DNA of 64,000 bases from CBDBJQ01 sp965206405 (GCA_965206405.1 CBDBJQ010000006.1:2619003-2683002); one strand, 5' to 3'. Shown: positions 43,548 to 52,451, numbered from the stretch's first letter. Notes: generated by a model from the letters alone, not told the origin. Made by a program: numbers and translations.

Positions 43548-44345
43548 CTACCCAATGAGAGCAATTGCCGAAAGACCGCTCCCGTATTTCGCCTCACCGT
43601 TGTTCCAGGCACGGCGATAACTGAAGAAACGGGCAGCGTCACCACAAGTGTCGGCGGACAGCGGGTCGATAACGGCAATCCCGCACCCTCCGAGACGGGC
43701 AGCAACACATCCAACAAGATCGAAGAGATAATGCCCCGTACGCTCCGCCGGCCGGAAGAACCTCCCGGTGCCGGAATTCTGCTCGGCGAACAGGCCGGGG
43801 AACTCCGGTCCGACTTCATAGGTATCCGGGCCGATCGCTGGACCGATCGCGGCGTGGATGCGGTCGCGGACAGCACCCCGCGCCACCATCGCCTCGACCG
43901 TGGCCTCGACAACTCCGGCGAGCGTTCCCCGCCAACCGGAATGCGCCGCGCCGATCACCCCGGCATCAGTATCGGCGAGCAGTACCGGAACGCAGTCTGC
44001 ACTCAGGATACCGAGCACCGGCCCTGGCCGGTCGGCAACCATGGCGTCGGCACGCGGCGGATCGGTGGCGGGCCAGCCCTTCCCAGCGTCCACAACAGCG
44101 GTTCCATGCACCTGCCGCAGAACACGCAGTGCGTCTTTCCCGAATCCCAGCGCAGCCATCGCCCGGCGGCGATTCTCGGCGACGCTGGCCGGATCATCGC
44201 CATTGGTATAGCCGACATTCAGGGATGCGTATTGGCCGGTGCTAACGCCGCCGTTGCGGGTGAAAAAGGCATGACGAACACCAGCGATCTCTGACAGCGC
44301 TGCGGCTCGCAGAACGGGAACCGAGGGGGATTCGACGCAAGTCAC
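43548..44345 (-). CDS. pgeF: PgeF/YfiH-family laccase-domain protein (purine nucleoside phosphorylase or peptidoglycan-editing type)
   Basis: A 265-aa copper/zinc-binding family protein: HAFFTRNGGVSTGQYASLNVG, the metal residues in RQVHGTAVV (His), LSADCVPVLLAD (Cys) and AAHSGWRGTLAGV (His), and the C-terminal FSYRR. Homologues have been described as purine nucleoside phosphorylases or as peptidoglycan-editing factors. GTG 44345 is chosen because it overlaps the midA stop by 4 bases (GTGA). The lgt-midA-pgeF order is common in alphaproteobacteria. Confidence 0.93.
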   Translation of the reverse strand: MTCVESPSVPVLRAAALSEIAGVRHAFFTRNGGVSTGQYASLNVGYTNGDDPASVAENRRRAMAALGFGKDALRVLRQVHGTAVVDAGKGWPATDPPRADAMVADRPGPVLGILSADCVPVLLADTDAGVIGAAHSGWRGTLAGVVEATVEAMVARGAVRDRIHAAIGPAIGPDTYEVGPEFPGLFAEQNSGTGRFFRPAERTGHYLFDLVGCVAARLGGCGIAVIDPLSADTCGDAARFFSYRRAWNNGEAKYGSGLSAIALIG

Positions 44346-45448
44346 TCGGCAAAACCAGCCGGTATCGGTGCGCCGAGAGGAAGAACCGCGCAAGCCTTGA
44401 ACAGCTCCCCCATTTCGGCAGCTCCAGTCAGCCGCTGTAGGGCGGTTTCGATCTCGCGGGTCTGCCGGAAGTTGGCGCGGCGCATCAAGATCTCTGCGCG
44501 CTTTGCAATCCCGAGCTTCTCGAGGAACAGGCCCTGCGACACCGGGCCGTGCATTGCGGCATGCGGCCGGATAGCCCGACGCAGGGCGGCAAAATCGACA
44601 TGGGCCGTGAGGTCCGCCGTTCCGGGCGCCGCGAAAACATCCTCATGGCGGTGCTGGCGGACAGCCTGGAACGTACCAACGCCCCCATTCCCCTCGCCGC
44701 CATAATCAACGAGGAGAGCGGCACCGCCACAGCGCGCGATACGCTCGGCGATCCACGCCGCAACGCCGAACGCGGCCGGGCACAATTCGACGAGCGCGCC
44801 GCACGCCGCCTCGTTTGACGTCCCAGAGGACGCCCCGGAGGACGCCCCGGAATCCTTGAGTAATCCCGCCACCGCCGGCGTGCCAGGGCCCAGGACCCAG
44901 GACAGGGCACCGTCCTTCTCCCCGACCATGCGCTCGCGCCAGCCTTTTGAAGTCCGCTGGAGCTGGTGGATCGGCAGGGCGTCAAAAAACTCGTTGGCGA
45001 TCAGAAACAGCGGCCCTTCGGGAACCGTCTCTATGGAAGCATGCCAAGCGGCATCGAGGCCGGTAAACCGCTCCTGCTGCATGGCTCGCAACGCCGGGCT
45101 AGCCTCGACCAGATGCAGGGCCATGGCCGCGGGAAACCCCGGCATTCCCCGGGCACTGCGCAGAAGATCGGTCATCAGCGTGCCGCGTCCGGGGCCGAGA
45201 TCGACCAGCACAGCCGATGCCGGACTCCCCGACTGGCGCCACGCCTCGGCAAGCCAGAGACCGACCAGCTCGCCGAACATCTGGCTTACGTCCGGCGCGG
45301 TGATGAAGTCTCCGGCGCGACCGAAAGGGGTGCCACGGGCGTAATAGCCGTACTCGGGATGATGCATCGCCTCGGTCATGAAGGCGGCAACCGTCATCGG
45401 GCCGGCGATACGGATCCTCCGGATCATGAGGTCGCGCAACGACGTCAT
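44342..45448 (-). CDS. Class I SAM-dependent methyltransferase, MidA/NDUFAF7 family
   Basis: A 368-aa protein from ATG 45448 (TGATG overlap with the lgt stop). Family motifs are MTEAMHHPEYGYYARGTPFGRAGDFITAPDVSQMFGEL at the N-terminus, VDLGPGRGTLM (SAM-binding) and ANEFFDALPIHQ. The mitochondrial homologue methylates an Arg of complex I subunit NDUFS2; the bacterial substrate is probably the equivalent subunit (inference). It contains an imperfect 12-bp tandem repeat at 44826-44849 that adds a Ser/Gly/Ala stretch (SGASSGASSG). Confidence 0.92.
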   Translation of the reverse strand: MTSLRDLMIRRIRIAGPMTVAAFMTEAMHHPEYGYYARGTPFGRAGDFITAPDVSQMFGELVGLWLAEAWRQSGSPASAVLVDLGPGRGTLMTDLLRSARGMPGFPAAMALHLVEASPALRAMQQERFTGLDAAWHASIETVPEGPLFLIANEFFDALPIHQLQRTSKGWRERMVGEKDGALSWVLGPGTPAVAGLLKDSGASSGASSGTSNEAACGALVELCPAAFGVAAWIAERIARCGGAALLVDYGGEGNGGVGTFQAVRQHRHEDVFAAPGTADLTAHVDFAALRRAIRPHAAMHGPVSQGLFLEKLGIAKRAEILMRRANFRQTREIETALQRLTGAAEMGELFKACAVLPLGAPIPAGFAE

Positions 45449-46326
45449 CACCGCTTTCCTCCCTGGCCCACTCCTCCCTGCTTCGCCGAGTCGGTATTCG
45501 CCTTTGTGCCCGCACCTGTCTGCACGCCATGGCTCTGCGCTTCCTGGCGGCGCAAGGCAGCAAAGATCAGGCCGGCGCCGGCCAACACCATCGGCACCGA
45601 AAGCCACTGCCCCCAGGTCGTGCCCCATGCAAGAAAACCGATAAAGGTGTCGGGTTCGCGCACCGTTTCGACCGCCATCCGCGCCAGACCGTAGCCGGCC
45701 AGAAACGCACCGGAGACAAGCCCCGGCCGCAACAAGGCGCGCCAACCCAGGATCAGCGCCAGCAGCAGGGCAAACAGGATCAGGCCCTCAAGTGCCGCTT
45801 CATAAAGCTGACTTGGATGGCGTGGCTCAGGCCCGGCACCGGGAAATACCACACCCCAGGGTAGTTTGGTTGGCCGGCCCCACAGCTCTCCATTGAAGAA
45901 ATTGGCGATGCGACCGAACAGAAGTCCGATTGGCACCGCCGCCGTTATCAGATCGGCGATGCCCAGAAAGGAGATGCCGCGCAGCCGGCTGAACAGCGCT
46001 ATCGCCGCAATGACGCCAAGTACACCGCCGTGAAACGACATTCCCCCTTTCCAGATCTGCAGGATCGCGAATGGATCCGTAACGAAATACGTAGGTTGAT
46101 AGAACAGCACGTAGCCGAGCCGGCCGCCGATGATTATGCCGAGCGTGGCCCAAACGAAAAAATCGTCGATCGCACGCCGCCCAAGTGCACTGGCGGGAAG
46201 GAACCGGAGCAGCCAGATGCAGTAGCGCCAACCGAGCACGAGCCCAGTAATGTAGGCAAGCGAGTACCAGCGGATGACGAGCGGACCGATCTCGAACGCC
46301 ACCGGTCCGATAGAGGGAAACGACAC
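45448..46326 (-). CDS. lgt: Prolipoprotein diacylglyceryl transferase
   Basis: Transfers diacylglycerol from phosphatidylglycerol to the lipobox Cys of prolipoproteins in the inner membrane. A 292-aa protein with about seven helices. GGMSFHGGVLGVIAAI and the Lgt signature GRIANFFNGELWGRPT are present, as is HPSQLYEA. GTG 46326 is chosen because of its GGGAG site. The C-terminal ~30 residues are Gln/Gly/Thr-rich. Confidence 0.96.
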   Translation of the reverse strand: MSFPSIGPVAFEIGPLVIRWYSLAYITGLVLGWRYCIWLLRFLPASALGRRAIDDFFVWATLGIIIGGRLGYVLFYQPTYFVTDPFAILQIWKGGMSFHGGVLGVIAAIALFSRLRGISFLGIADLITAAVPIGLLFGRIANFFNGELWGRPTKLPWGVVFPGAGPEPRHPSQLYEAALEGLILFALLLALILGWRALLRPGLVSGAFLAGYGLARMAVETVREPDTFIGFLAWGTTWGQWLSVPMVLAGAGLIFAALRRQEAQSHGVQTGAGTKANTDSAKQGGVGQGGKR

Positions 46327-46483
46327 GATATACTCCCGATGCTTGGCGCGGTCAGTTATACCAGCGGCACAAGGGAGCGTCAGTGCACCTTGCCGGGTCG
46401 GCGCCCGGGCCCCATATGCGGTGGAGGCCGTGCGAGATTGAATCCGGATGGTATGATTCCGGATGATACGGGAGAATACGACA

Positions 46484-46870
46484 ATGCAGACCAAAAACCG
46501 AATTCTCAGCGATATGGCCCGTGCCGCAACTGGCGCTGCCGGCGTTCTGACCGGTGCGCGCAGCGAGGTAGAGGCTGTCCTCCGCCAACGGCTGGAGCGC
46601 CTTCTGGCCGGCACGGACATGGTGTCACGCGAGGAATTCGAGGCCGTCCGGGCCGCCGCCATCAAGGCGCGGGAAACGCAGGAGGCGCTCGAAAAGCGCA
46701 TCGCCGCCTTGGAGCGGAAAGGCGCCGGCAAGGCCACCCGTACCGCCGGCAAGCGTACCACTGGCAAGGCCAGCGCACGCGCATCCCGCCCGGCAACCAG
46801 AAAAACCACCAAACAGCCTGCCGGAAAAACCGCGGCCCGGAGAAAACCGCGGCGCTCCAAAACATCCTGA
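46484..46870 (+). CDS. UbiK-family accessory factor (BMFP/DUF526)
   Basis: A 128-aa protein starting MQTKNRILSDMARAATGAAGVL. The N-terminal amphipathic segment and the coiled coil (residues about 45-80, REEFEAVRAAAIKARETQEALEKRIAALE) match UbiK, which assists ubiquinone biosynthesis complexes. The C-terminal ~45 residues are an unusually basic Thr/Ala/Lys/Arg-rich tail reminiscent of histone H1-like tails, possibly for RNA or membrane contact. It is divergent from lgt. Confidence 0.85.
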   Translation: MQTKNRILSDMARAATGAAGVLTGARSEVEAVLRQRLERLLAGTDMVSREEFEAVRAAAIKARETQEALEKRIAALERKGAGKATRTAGKRTTGKASARASRPATRKTTKQPAGKTAARRKPRRSKTS

Positions 46871-47053
46871 CCGAATCGTCCTAACCAAATCGTCCTGGCT
46901 GCGGCGTTCCGCCCCAAGACCTGACCGGGTGCCTCGGACGCCTCGTTCTCTCCCGTACCCTCGTGCCACACCCGATTACGCTGGCGATTGCGCTGGACCC
47001 GGATCGAATCCGGAAACCAGGGCGCGCAAAGAAAAAATCTGTGGAGAACTTCA

Positions 47054-47084
47054 TATAGTGTTTGCCGCCCACGCAGACACTATA
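47054..47084. promoter_or_regulatory. Hyphenated palindrome upstream of the YbjN gene
   Basis: TATAGTGTTTGC (47054-47065) and GCAGACACTATA (47073-47084) form a 12-bp inverted repeat with one mismatch and a 7-base spacer, with a TATATA sequence at its right edge. It is the only structured element I see in the 308-base gap between the UbiK and YbjN genes. It could be a repressor site at the ybjN promoter. Confidence 0.45.
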
Positions 47085-47178
47085 TACCGTAGTCTGTGTG
47101 GCACCTGGCAGGGTACGCCTCGTTTTCTTTTACCTGACCGGCAGTTAGGCGGATCGGGCGCGGCACCGGAGAAACCTC

Positions 47179-47682
47179 ATGATCGACTCCCTTCCCAAAG
47201 TCGATGTCTCAAGCGACAACCCCATCGACGTCATCGAGGCTATCGCCGACGCCGCTGAGTGGCAGGCCGACAGATCCGGGAACAATGAACTGATCGTCGA
47301 GGCGGTCGGCCAGTGGTGCAACTACACGATGTACTTCATCTGGAACACCGAGGCTGGTGCGCTCTACTGCACCAGCGTGCTCGACATCCGCGTGCCTGAT
47401 GACCACCGGGCCAACATCATCGAACTGACTTCGCTCGTCAACGAACAGCTCTGGCTCGGGCATTTCGGACTGAATTCGGAGTTCGGTCTGCCGATGTTCC
47501 GCTACACGATACTCAACCGGGGAGCCCGGGAAATCGAAACCGAGATGCTCGAGGATATTTTCGACATCGCCTTCCAGGAGTGCGAGCGCTTCTACCCCGC
47601 CTTCCAGTTCGTGATCTGGGGCAACCAGAAGCCGGGCGACGCTCTCGCCATGGCTGTCACCGAAACAGTCGGCGAAGCCTGA
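47179..47682 (+). CDS. YbjN domain-containing protein
   Basis: A 167-aa protein of the YbjN/DUF1790 group, which shares the type III secretion chaperone-like fold. The central WCNYTMYFIWNTEAGALYCTSVLDIRVPD and NEQLWLGHFGLNSEFGLPMFRYTIL blocks are typical of the alphaproteobacterial version. The role is not established; E. coli YbjN affects motility and stress responses. It lies 9 bases upstream of proC, the usual alphaproteobacterial order. Confidence 0.88.
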   Translation: MIDSLPKVDVSSDNPIDVIEAIADAAEWQADRSGNNELIVEAVGQWCNYTMYFIWNTEAGALYCTSVLDIRVPDDHRANIIELTSLVNEQLWLGHFGLNSEFGLPMFRYTILNRGAREIETEMLEDIFDIAFQECERFYPAFQFVIWGNQKPGDALAMAVTETVGEA

Positions 47683-47691
47683 GCCGCCGTT

Positions 47692-48510
47692 ATGACTACC
47701 AACGCTAAGCCGCTGCTGCTGGTCGGATGCGGGAAGATGGGCAGCGCCATGCTCTCGGGGTGGCTCGAGCGTGGCGCCGTGGCCGGCGGCGTGAGCGTGA
47801 TCGAGCCGGCCGGAGCGCCGGAATTCGCAGGTCAGGACGGTATCGACATCGTCTCCGACGGCACACAACTGCCTGAGGCCTTCTCGCCCGAAACCGTCGT
47901 TCTTGCGGTCAAGCCGCAAATCATGGACGAAGCCATTGCCCCCTGTCGCCGCTACGCCTCGTCCGGTGCCCTGTTTCTGTCGATCGCCGCCGGCAAGACC
48001 ATCGGCTATTTCGAGGAGCATCTCGGCAGCGAGGCGGCGATTGTTCGTGCGATGCCGAACACACCCGCCACAATCGGCGCCGGCATCACCGCCTGCGCCG
48101 CCAATGCGCAGGCTGACAAGCATCAGCGCGACCGCGCCATGTCCCTGCTGGAGGCGGTCGGTGAAGCGCTGATGATCGAAGACGAAGGATTGCTCGACGC
48201 GGTGACCGGTGTCTCGGGAAGCGGCCCGGCCTATGTCTTCCTGCTCATCGAATGCCTGGCCGCAGCCGGAGTGGATGCAGGCCTTCCCAAAGAGCTTGCA
48301 GACCGGCTGGCGCTGCAGACGGTGGCCGGTGCCGGGCAACTGGCTGTTGCCAGCGCCGATTCTCCCTCGACCCTGCGCGAGAACGTCACCAGCCCGGGCG
48401 GAACCACCCAGGAAGCACTCACCGTGCTGATGGCGAAGGACGGCATGGCCCCGCTGATGACACAGGCAGTAGCGGCAGCGACCCGGAGAAGCCGGGAACT
48501 ATCCGGCTAA
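47692..48510 (+). CDS. proC: Pyrroline-5-carboxylate reductase
   Basis: Last step of proline synthesis: reduces pyrroline-5-carboxylate with NAD(P)H. The 272-aa protein shows LLLVGCGKMGSAML (Rossmann), LAVKPQ, RAMPNTPATIGAGITA and the signature VTGVSGSGPAYVFLLIECLAAAG through SPGGTTQEAL. Length is normal. It is co-transcribed with ybjN. An eight-copy 16-bp tandem array begins 25 bases after its stop. Confidence 0.96.
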   Translation: MTTNAKPLLLVGCGKMGSAMLSGWLERGAVAGGVSVIEPAGAPEFAGQDGIDIVSDGTQLPEAFSPETVVLAVKPQIMDEAIAPCRRYASSGALFLSIAAGKTIGYFEEHLGSEAAIVRAMPNTPATIGAGITACAANAQADKHQRDRAMSLLEAVGEALMIEDEGLLDAVTGVSGSGPAYVFLLIECLAAAGVDAGLPKELADRLALQTVAGAGQLAVASADSPSTLRENVTSPGGTTQEALTVLMAKDGMAPLMTQAVAAATRRSRELSG

Positions 48511-48534
48511 TCCGCCCCGGGAAACACCCCGTCA

Positions 48535-48668
48535 TCCTGCGACCCCAGCCTCCTGCGACCCCAGCCTCCTGCGACCCCAGCCTCCTGCGACCCCAGCCTC
48601 CTGCGACCCCAGCCTCCTGCGACCCCAGCCTCCTGCGACCCCAGCCTCCTGCGACTCCAGCCTCCTGC
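48535..48668. repeat. 16-bp minisatellite, 8 copies plus a partial
   Basis: TCCTGCGACCCCAGCC repeats at 48535, 48551, 48567, 48583, 48599, 48615, 48631 and 48647 (the last with one substitution), plus a partial unit. Copies are otherwise identical, without spacers, so it is not a CRISPR. It fills the gap between proC and the TetR-like gene. The homogeneity implies recent expansion. Confidence 0.95.
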
Positions 48669-48716
48669 GCCTTCTCGTCATTCCCTCCTGCTCACCAGTT
48701 CGGGTAGACTGGTGGC

Positions 48717-49355
48717 ATGAGCGATGAACGAGACAACAGGGACCGTGTGGTAGCGGCGGCCGCCCTGGGCCTGGCATCGGAGCATGGTGACTGGACCGCG
48801 GTGCCCCTGGCGGCGATCATGGAGCGGGCTGGCCTGTCGGCGGAGGATGCAGAACGGCACTTTCCGTGCAAGGTGTCCTGCCTGGCCGCAATCATGCGTG
48901 ACACCGATGCGCGGGTTTCCGCCGAGAACATGACGTTCGAGGAAGAGGACATGGCCCGGGATCGGCTGTTTGCAGTCCTGATGTCCCGGATCGATGCGCT
49001 GGCGAAAAACCGAAAAGGTTATGCGGCGATCCTGCGGGATGTCACAAGAGATCCGGTTACCCTGATCCTGCTCGCCCCGACCCTGCACAAATCGATGCAC
49101 CGCATGCTCGAACTCGCAGATGTGAGCGCCTCGACAAGAGATTTTCCCAAACCCGCCGGCAAGATCTGCGACAGTGTCCGCGCCAAGGGGCTTGCCGCAG
49201 TTTGGCTCTCATCCCTGCGCAGCTGGCTCGTTGACGAGAGCGAGGATTTTTCCAGCACGATGGCCGCGCTCGACCGAAGCCTGCAGCGAGCGGAAACCTT
49301 CGCCAACATGTTTCGTTTCCCGACTGCGCCGGAAGATGCGCCGGATCCGGCCTGA
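48717..49355 (+). CDS. TetR-family-like transcriptional regulator
   Basis: A 212-aa protein whose first ~50 residues form a TetR-type HTH: RDRVVAAAALGLASEHGDWTAVPLAAIMERAGLSAEDAERHFPCKVSCLAAI. The canonical YYHF of the recognition region is replaced by RHFPCK. The C-terminal helical part (FAVLMSRIDALAKNRKGYAAILRD) also resembles COQ9-like proteins of the TetR fold. A role in gene regulation is likely but its targets are unknown. The csaA gene follows 73 bases later. Confidence 0.75.
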   Translation: MSDERDNRDRVVAAAALGLASEHGDWTAVPLAAIMERAGLSAEDAERHFPCKVSCLAAIMRDTDARVSAENMTFEEEDMARDRLFAVLMSRIDALAKNRKGYAAILRDVTRDPVTLILLAPTLHKSMHRMLELADVSASTRDFPKPAGKICDSVRAKGLAAVWLSSLRSWLVDESEDFSSTMAALDRSLQRAETFANMFRFPTAPEDAPDPA

Positions 49356-49428
49356 CGAAACCCAACCTAATAAGATCAAACCTGATATTGGTGCGAGAGA
49401 TCGCGCCCAGCTTTTCGAGGATTACGAA

Positions 49429-49785
49429 ATGAGCGATACAGACCCGTCACCGTCGATCGATTTCGCCAGCTTTCTCAAAGTCGATGTCAGGGTTGGAACG
49501 ATCACCCAGGCGGAACCCTATCCGGAAGCACGTACGCCCGCCTTCAAGGTTTGGGTCGATTTCGGGCCGGAGATCGGCACCCGCAAAACCTCGGCTCAGA
49601 TCACGCGCCACTACGATCTTGATGCCTTGCCCGGCCGCCAAGTCGCTGCGGTCATCAACTTCCCGCCAAAGCAGATCGGCAAGTTCATGTCCGAGATACT
49701 GATACTGGGTTTCCCCGACGAGGATGGCGAGGTTGTCCTGCTCCAACCGTCCTCCCAGGTGCCGAACGGCGGCCGCCTGTTCTGA
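49429..49785 (+). CDS. csaA: tRNA-binding domain protein CsaA
   Basis: A 118-aa OB-fold protein of the CsaA family: FLKVDVRVGTITQAEPYPEARTPAFKVWVDFG, TSAQIT and NFPPKQIGKFMSEILILGF are signature blocks. CsaA homologues bind tRNA-like structures and have chaperone activity linked to secretion in Bacillus. ATG 49429 gives normal family length; the longer frame is spurious. Confidence 0.94.
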   Translation: MSDTDPSPSIDFASFLKVDVRVGTITQAEPYPEARTPAFKVWVDFGPEIGTRKTSAQITRHYDLDALPGRQVAAVINFPPKQIGKFMSEILILGFPDEDGEVVLLQPSSQVPNGGRLF

Positions 49786-49800
49786 GTGTCGCCCCGGCGC

Positions 49801-49860
49801 CACGGTGCGCTGTGGTATGCCCCGGTGCGCCACGGTATGCCACGGTATGCCGTGATACGG
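49801..49860. repeat. 10-bp tandem repeat x 6
   Basis: Ten-base units CACGGTGCGC, TGTGGTATGC, CCCGGTGCGC, CACGGTATGC (twice) and CGTGATACGG form a decayed array between csaA and the convergent histidine kinase gene. Confidence 0.65.
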
Positions 49861-49880
49861 GAGTTGTCTGTTCGGCGAGC

Positions 49881-51206
49881 TTATTCGGGCAGGTAGATAC
49901 AGACCCGTAGCCCGCCCTCCGGTGAATCCTCGAGTTCAATACCGCCGCCATGGGCGTTGGCGATGTCGAGAGCGATCGTCAGGCCAAGACCGCTGCCGCC
50001 GGCATTGGGATTGCGGGACGGATCGACCCGATAGAACGGACGAAACACGTTTCCCTGTTCCTCCGGGGAAATGCCTGGCCCGTCATCATCGACCATAATC
50101 ACGACCCCGTCAGCGCTTTTGGACATCCCGATGACGACACGGGATCCATGCGCAGCGGCGTTGGCAACAATGTTGTCGATGCAACGCGCGAGCGCTGCCT
50201 TCTTCAGGGGTAAACGCAGACCATCTAGGAGATCGATCTCGATTTTCGCACCTTCCCGGCGTCGCGCCGTTGCCACCTCGCGAACAATCTCCGCAATATC
50301 GGCGTCGATTGATTTCTCGTCTCCCTCACCCCGGGCAAAAGCGAGATAGGCGGCAATCATGGCCTCCATGTCAGCCACGTCTGATTCCATCATCTCCACT
50401 TCTTCGGTGCGTTCGAGCATGGCCAATTCGAGTTTCATCCGAGTCAGGGGCGCCCGCAGATCATGGCTGACGCCCGAAAGCATGTCGGTTCGCTGGCGAA
50501 TCTGCCGACCGATTCTGTCACGCATGCGAATGAAGGCGCGGGCAGCCTGGCGCACCTCGCTTGCACCGCCAACCTGAAAGTCTGGGCCGCCCGTGTCGCG
50601 CCCCTTTCCGAAGGCATCGGCCGCCTCCACGAGGCGCCTTATCGGCCGGATCTGGTTGCGCATGAACAGCAGGGCAATAACGATGAGCACAATAGCCGCG
50701 CCGACCATCCACAGAACGAAGATGTAGGTTGTCGAACTGAACAGCCTCCTGCCTGGGACAACCACCGTCAGCACGCCCTCCGGCAGGGCGACCTCGACCA
50801 CCACCCGCGTCTTGAAGGACGAGGTGTCGATGGCAAAGGGCTGGGAAATACGCTCCAGTAGCGCTTCGGCGAGGAACGATCCGAGAAACCCGTCATAGAC
50901 GGTCTGCTCGGTTGGCGCCGCCGTGTTGGCGTCGAGAAGAACCGTCATCTGCTTGTGACGCCGGGCGAGATCGAAAATGCGGACCCGATGGGTTTCCCCG
51001 GAATCCTTGTTGAGCTCCTCGATCATCCAGGCGATGTCGCCGGCGATCGACCGTGCGAGGCTCCGGGTCATCGTGTCCCAGTACCTGTCGAAGAAGCTCC
51101 AGGCCACAACCAGCTGCAGCAGCACCAGGGGAAGGATAATAATCAGCAGGGTTCGGCTGTAGAGCGAGCGCGGACGCAGGGCCTTGAGGCGCCATAAACT
51201 CAGCAT
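49881..51206 (-). CDS. Sensor histidine kinase (EnvZ/OmpR class)
   Basis: A 441-aa membrane kinase. It has TM1 (about 18-40), a periplasmic sensor of ~120 residues, TM2 (161-182), a HAMP domain (183-235) and the H-box SGVSHDLRAPLTR with H248. The ATPase domain has an N-box (NIVANAAAH), G1 (VDDDGPGI) and G2 (GGSGLGL). It overlaps the response regulator gene by 7 bases, so the pair is cognate. The periplasmic domain is not a recognised sensor, so the signal is unknown. Confidence 0.94.
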   Translation of the reverse strand: MLSLWRLKALRPRSLYSRTLLIIILPLVLLQLVVAWSFFDRYWDTMTRSLARSIAGDIAWMIEELNKDSGETHRVRIFDLARRHKQMTVLLDANTAAPTEQTVYDGFLGSFLAEALLERISQPFAIDTSSFKTRVVVEVALPEGVLTVVVPGRRLFSSTTYIFVLWMVGAAIVLIVIALLFMRNQIRPIRRLVEAADAFGKGRDTGGPDFQVGGASEVRQAARAFIRMRDRIGRQIRQRTDMLSGVSHDLRAPLTRMKLELAMLERTEEVEMMESDVADMEAMIAAYLAFARGEGDEKSIDADIAEIVREVATARRREGAKIEIDLLDGLRLPLKKAALARCIDNIVANAAAHGSRVVIGMSKSADGVVIMVDDDGPGISPEEQGNVFRPFYRVDPSRNPNAGGSGLGLTIALDIANAHGGGIELEDSPEGGLRVCIYLPE

Positions 51207-51916
51207 CCCGCGCCCTCTGAATTTAACACCTCATCCGGCTGCAGGGCATAGCCCCGGTTGCGCACGGTGCGCAAAAAACGGGGATGCGCCGGGTCCGGTT
51301 CAATCTTCCCGCGCAGCCTGCTGACCTGCACGTCGATCGCCCGCTCGCCTCCGGTAACCGAACATAGCCAGGTCAGCGCCGTCCGGGAAAACACTTGCCC
51401 GGGCCGATGTGAAAGGGCGACAAGAAGATTGATCTCAGTCTCGGTGAGGCGGACCGGATCGCCATCCCGGAGCAACAGCCGGCGTCCGGGATCGAACCAC
51501 AGCGCGCCAAGCCTGAGCTGGGCGGGAGGCTCCGGCGTCTCCTCGACGCGGCGCAAAATGGTGCGGATGCGCAGCAGCAACTCAAGCGGCTCGAAAGGTT
51601 TCGGCAGATAGTCGTCGACGCCTGCTTTCAGACCCTCGATCCGGTGCTCCGATTCGACCATCGCGGTCAGCATCAGGATCGGCACCTCGCTGTCGCCTCG
51701 CAGCATCTGCGCCAGTTCGATGCCGTCGCCCCCGGGCATCATCCGGTCCAGGACGACGAGATCGAAAAGCATCATTTTCAGATGGCGACGGGCGATGTCG
51801 ATGTCCGGGACGGCAGTGACCCTAAAACCGTTTTCGGTCAGATAGCGCTGCAACAGGCGGCGAAGACGCGAATCATCCTCAACGACAAGGATATGCGCAC
51901 CTTCTCCGGCCGACAC
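51200..51916 (-). CDS. OmpR-family response regulator
   Basis: A 238-aa two-domain regulator. The receiver has D57 as phosphoacceptor (VVLDRMMPGGDG), the acidic pair EDD at 13-15, and K107 in LPKPF. The winged-helix DNA-binding domain spans about 130-228 (LTETEINLLVALSHRPGQVFSRTAL, then RAIDVQVSRLRGKIEPDPAHPRFLRTVRNRGYAL). It sits 13 bases after the MarR gene and before its kinase in one operon. Confidence 0.95.
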   Translation of the reverse strand: MSAGEGAHILVVEDDSRLRRLLQRYLTENGFRVTAVPDIDIARRHLKMMLFDLVVLDRMMPGGDGIELAQMLRGDSEVPILMLTAMVESEHRIEGLKAGVDDYLPKPFEPLELLLRIRTILRRVEETPEPPAQLRLGALWFDPGRRLLLRDGDPVRLTETEINLLVALSHRPGQVFSRTALTWLCSVTGGERAIDVQVSRLRGKIEPDPAHPRFLRTVRNRGYALQPDEVLNSEGAGC

Positions 51917-51929
51917 CGCATTCGCCCCG

Positions 51930-52451
51930 TCAACCCTTGGCCAGCGGCACTTCGAACCGCTTGCGGTCCTCGTCGCTGTCCATAATCGCGAGCAGGACCT
52001 GGCGAAACCCCAAGGCGCCTTCCGCGCCGGCAGTACGGAAGGCCTGGCCGACCCGGCAGCGCTGGATGGCGGTGAGGTCCTGTTCGAGTTCGCGTCCCTT
52101 CGCCGTCAGCGTTAGATGGCGACGGCGGCGGTCGCGGGACCCGGGATGGCGCTCGATATAGCCATCCTCAACGAGGCGGGCGAGCACCCGGTTCAGGCTT
52201 TGCTTGGTGATGCGCAGGATGGCGAGCAGTTCGGAAATCGTCAGCCCGGGATAGCGACCAACAAAATAGATCACTCGGTGGTGGGCGCGACCAAAACCGA
52301 CTTTCGCGAGGAAGGTGTCGGCGTCGCCGGTAAAGTCTCGATAGGCGAAGAACAGCATCTCGATGCCCTGCCGCAGCTCCTCTTCGAGGAACCCGGCCTC
52401 GGGTGGCGACCTCGCAGGATTAGGGCCAGGCTGGATATTTATGTCAGTCAT
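51930..52451 (-). CDS. MarR-family transcriptional regulator
   Basis: A 173-aa winged-helix regulator: LAKVGFGRAHHRVIYFVGRYPGLTISELLAILRITKQSLNRVLARLVEDGYIERHPGSRDRRRRHLTLT contains the helix-turn-helix and the charged wing. ATG 52451 was chosen as the only suitable start. No Shine-Dalgarno is seen, and the codon lies in the centre of a palindrome likely to be its own operator. It leads the MarR-response regulator-kinase operon, an unusual combination that suggests layered control. Confidence 0.92.
   Translation of the reverse strand: MTDINIQPGPNPARSPPEAGFLEEELRQGIEMLFFAYRDFTGDADTFLAKVGFGRAHHRVIYFVGRYPGLTISELLAILRITKQSLNRVLARLVEDGYIERHPGSRDRRRRHLTLTAKGRELEQDLTAIQRCRVGQAFRTAGAEGALGFRQVLLAIMDSDEDRKRFEVPLAKG

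Noticed and set aside
46980..47035. tRNA-like stretch containing GGATCGAATCC
   Set aside because: I could not fold acceptor, D and anticodon arms around it. The match to a T-arm is partial and probably accidental.
48535..48668. Regular repeat array that could suggest a CRISPR
   Set aside because: The 16-bp units are directly adjacent with no unique spacers, and no cas gene is present. It is a minisatellite.
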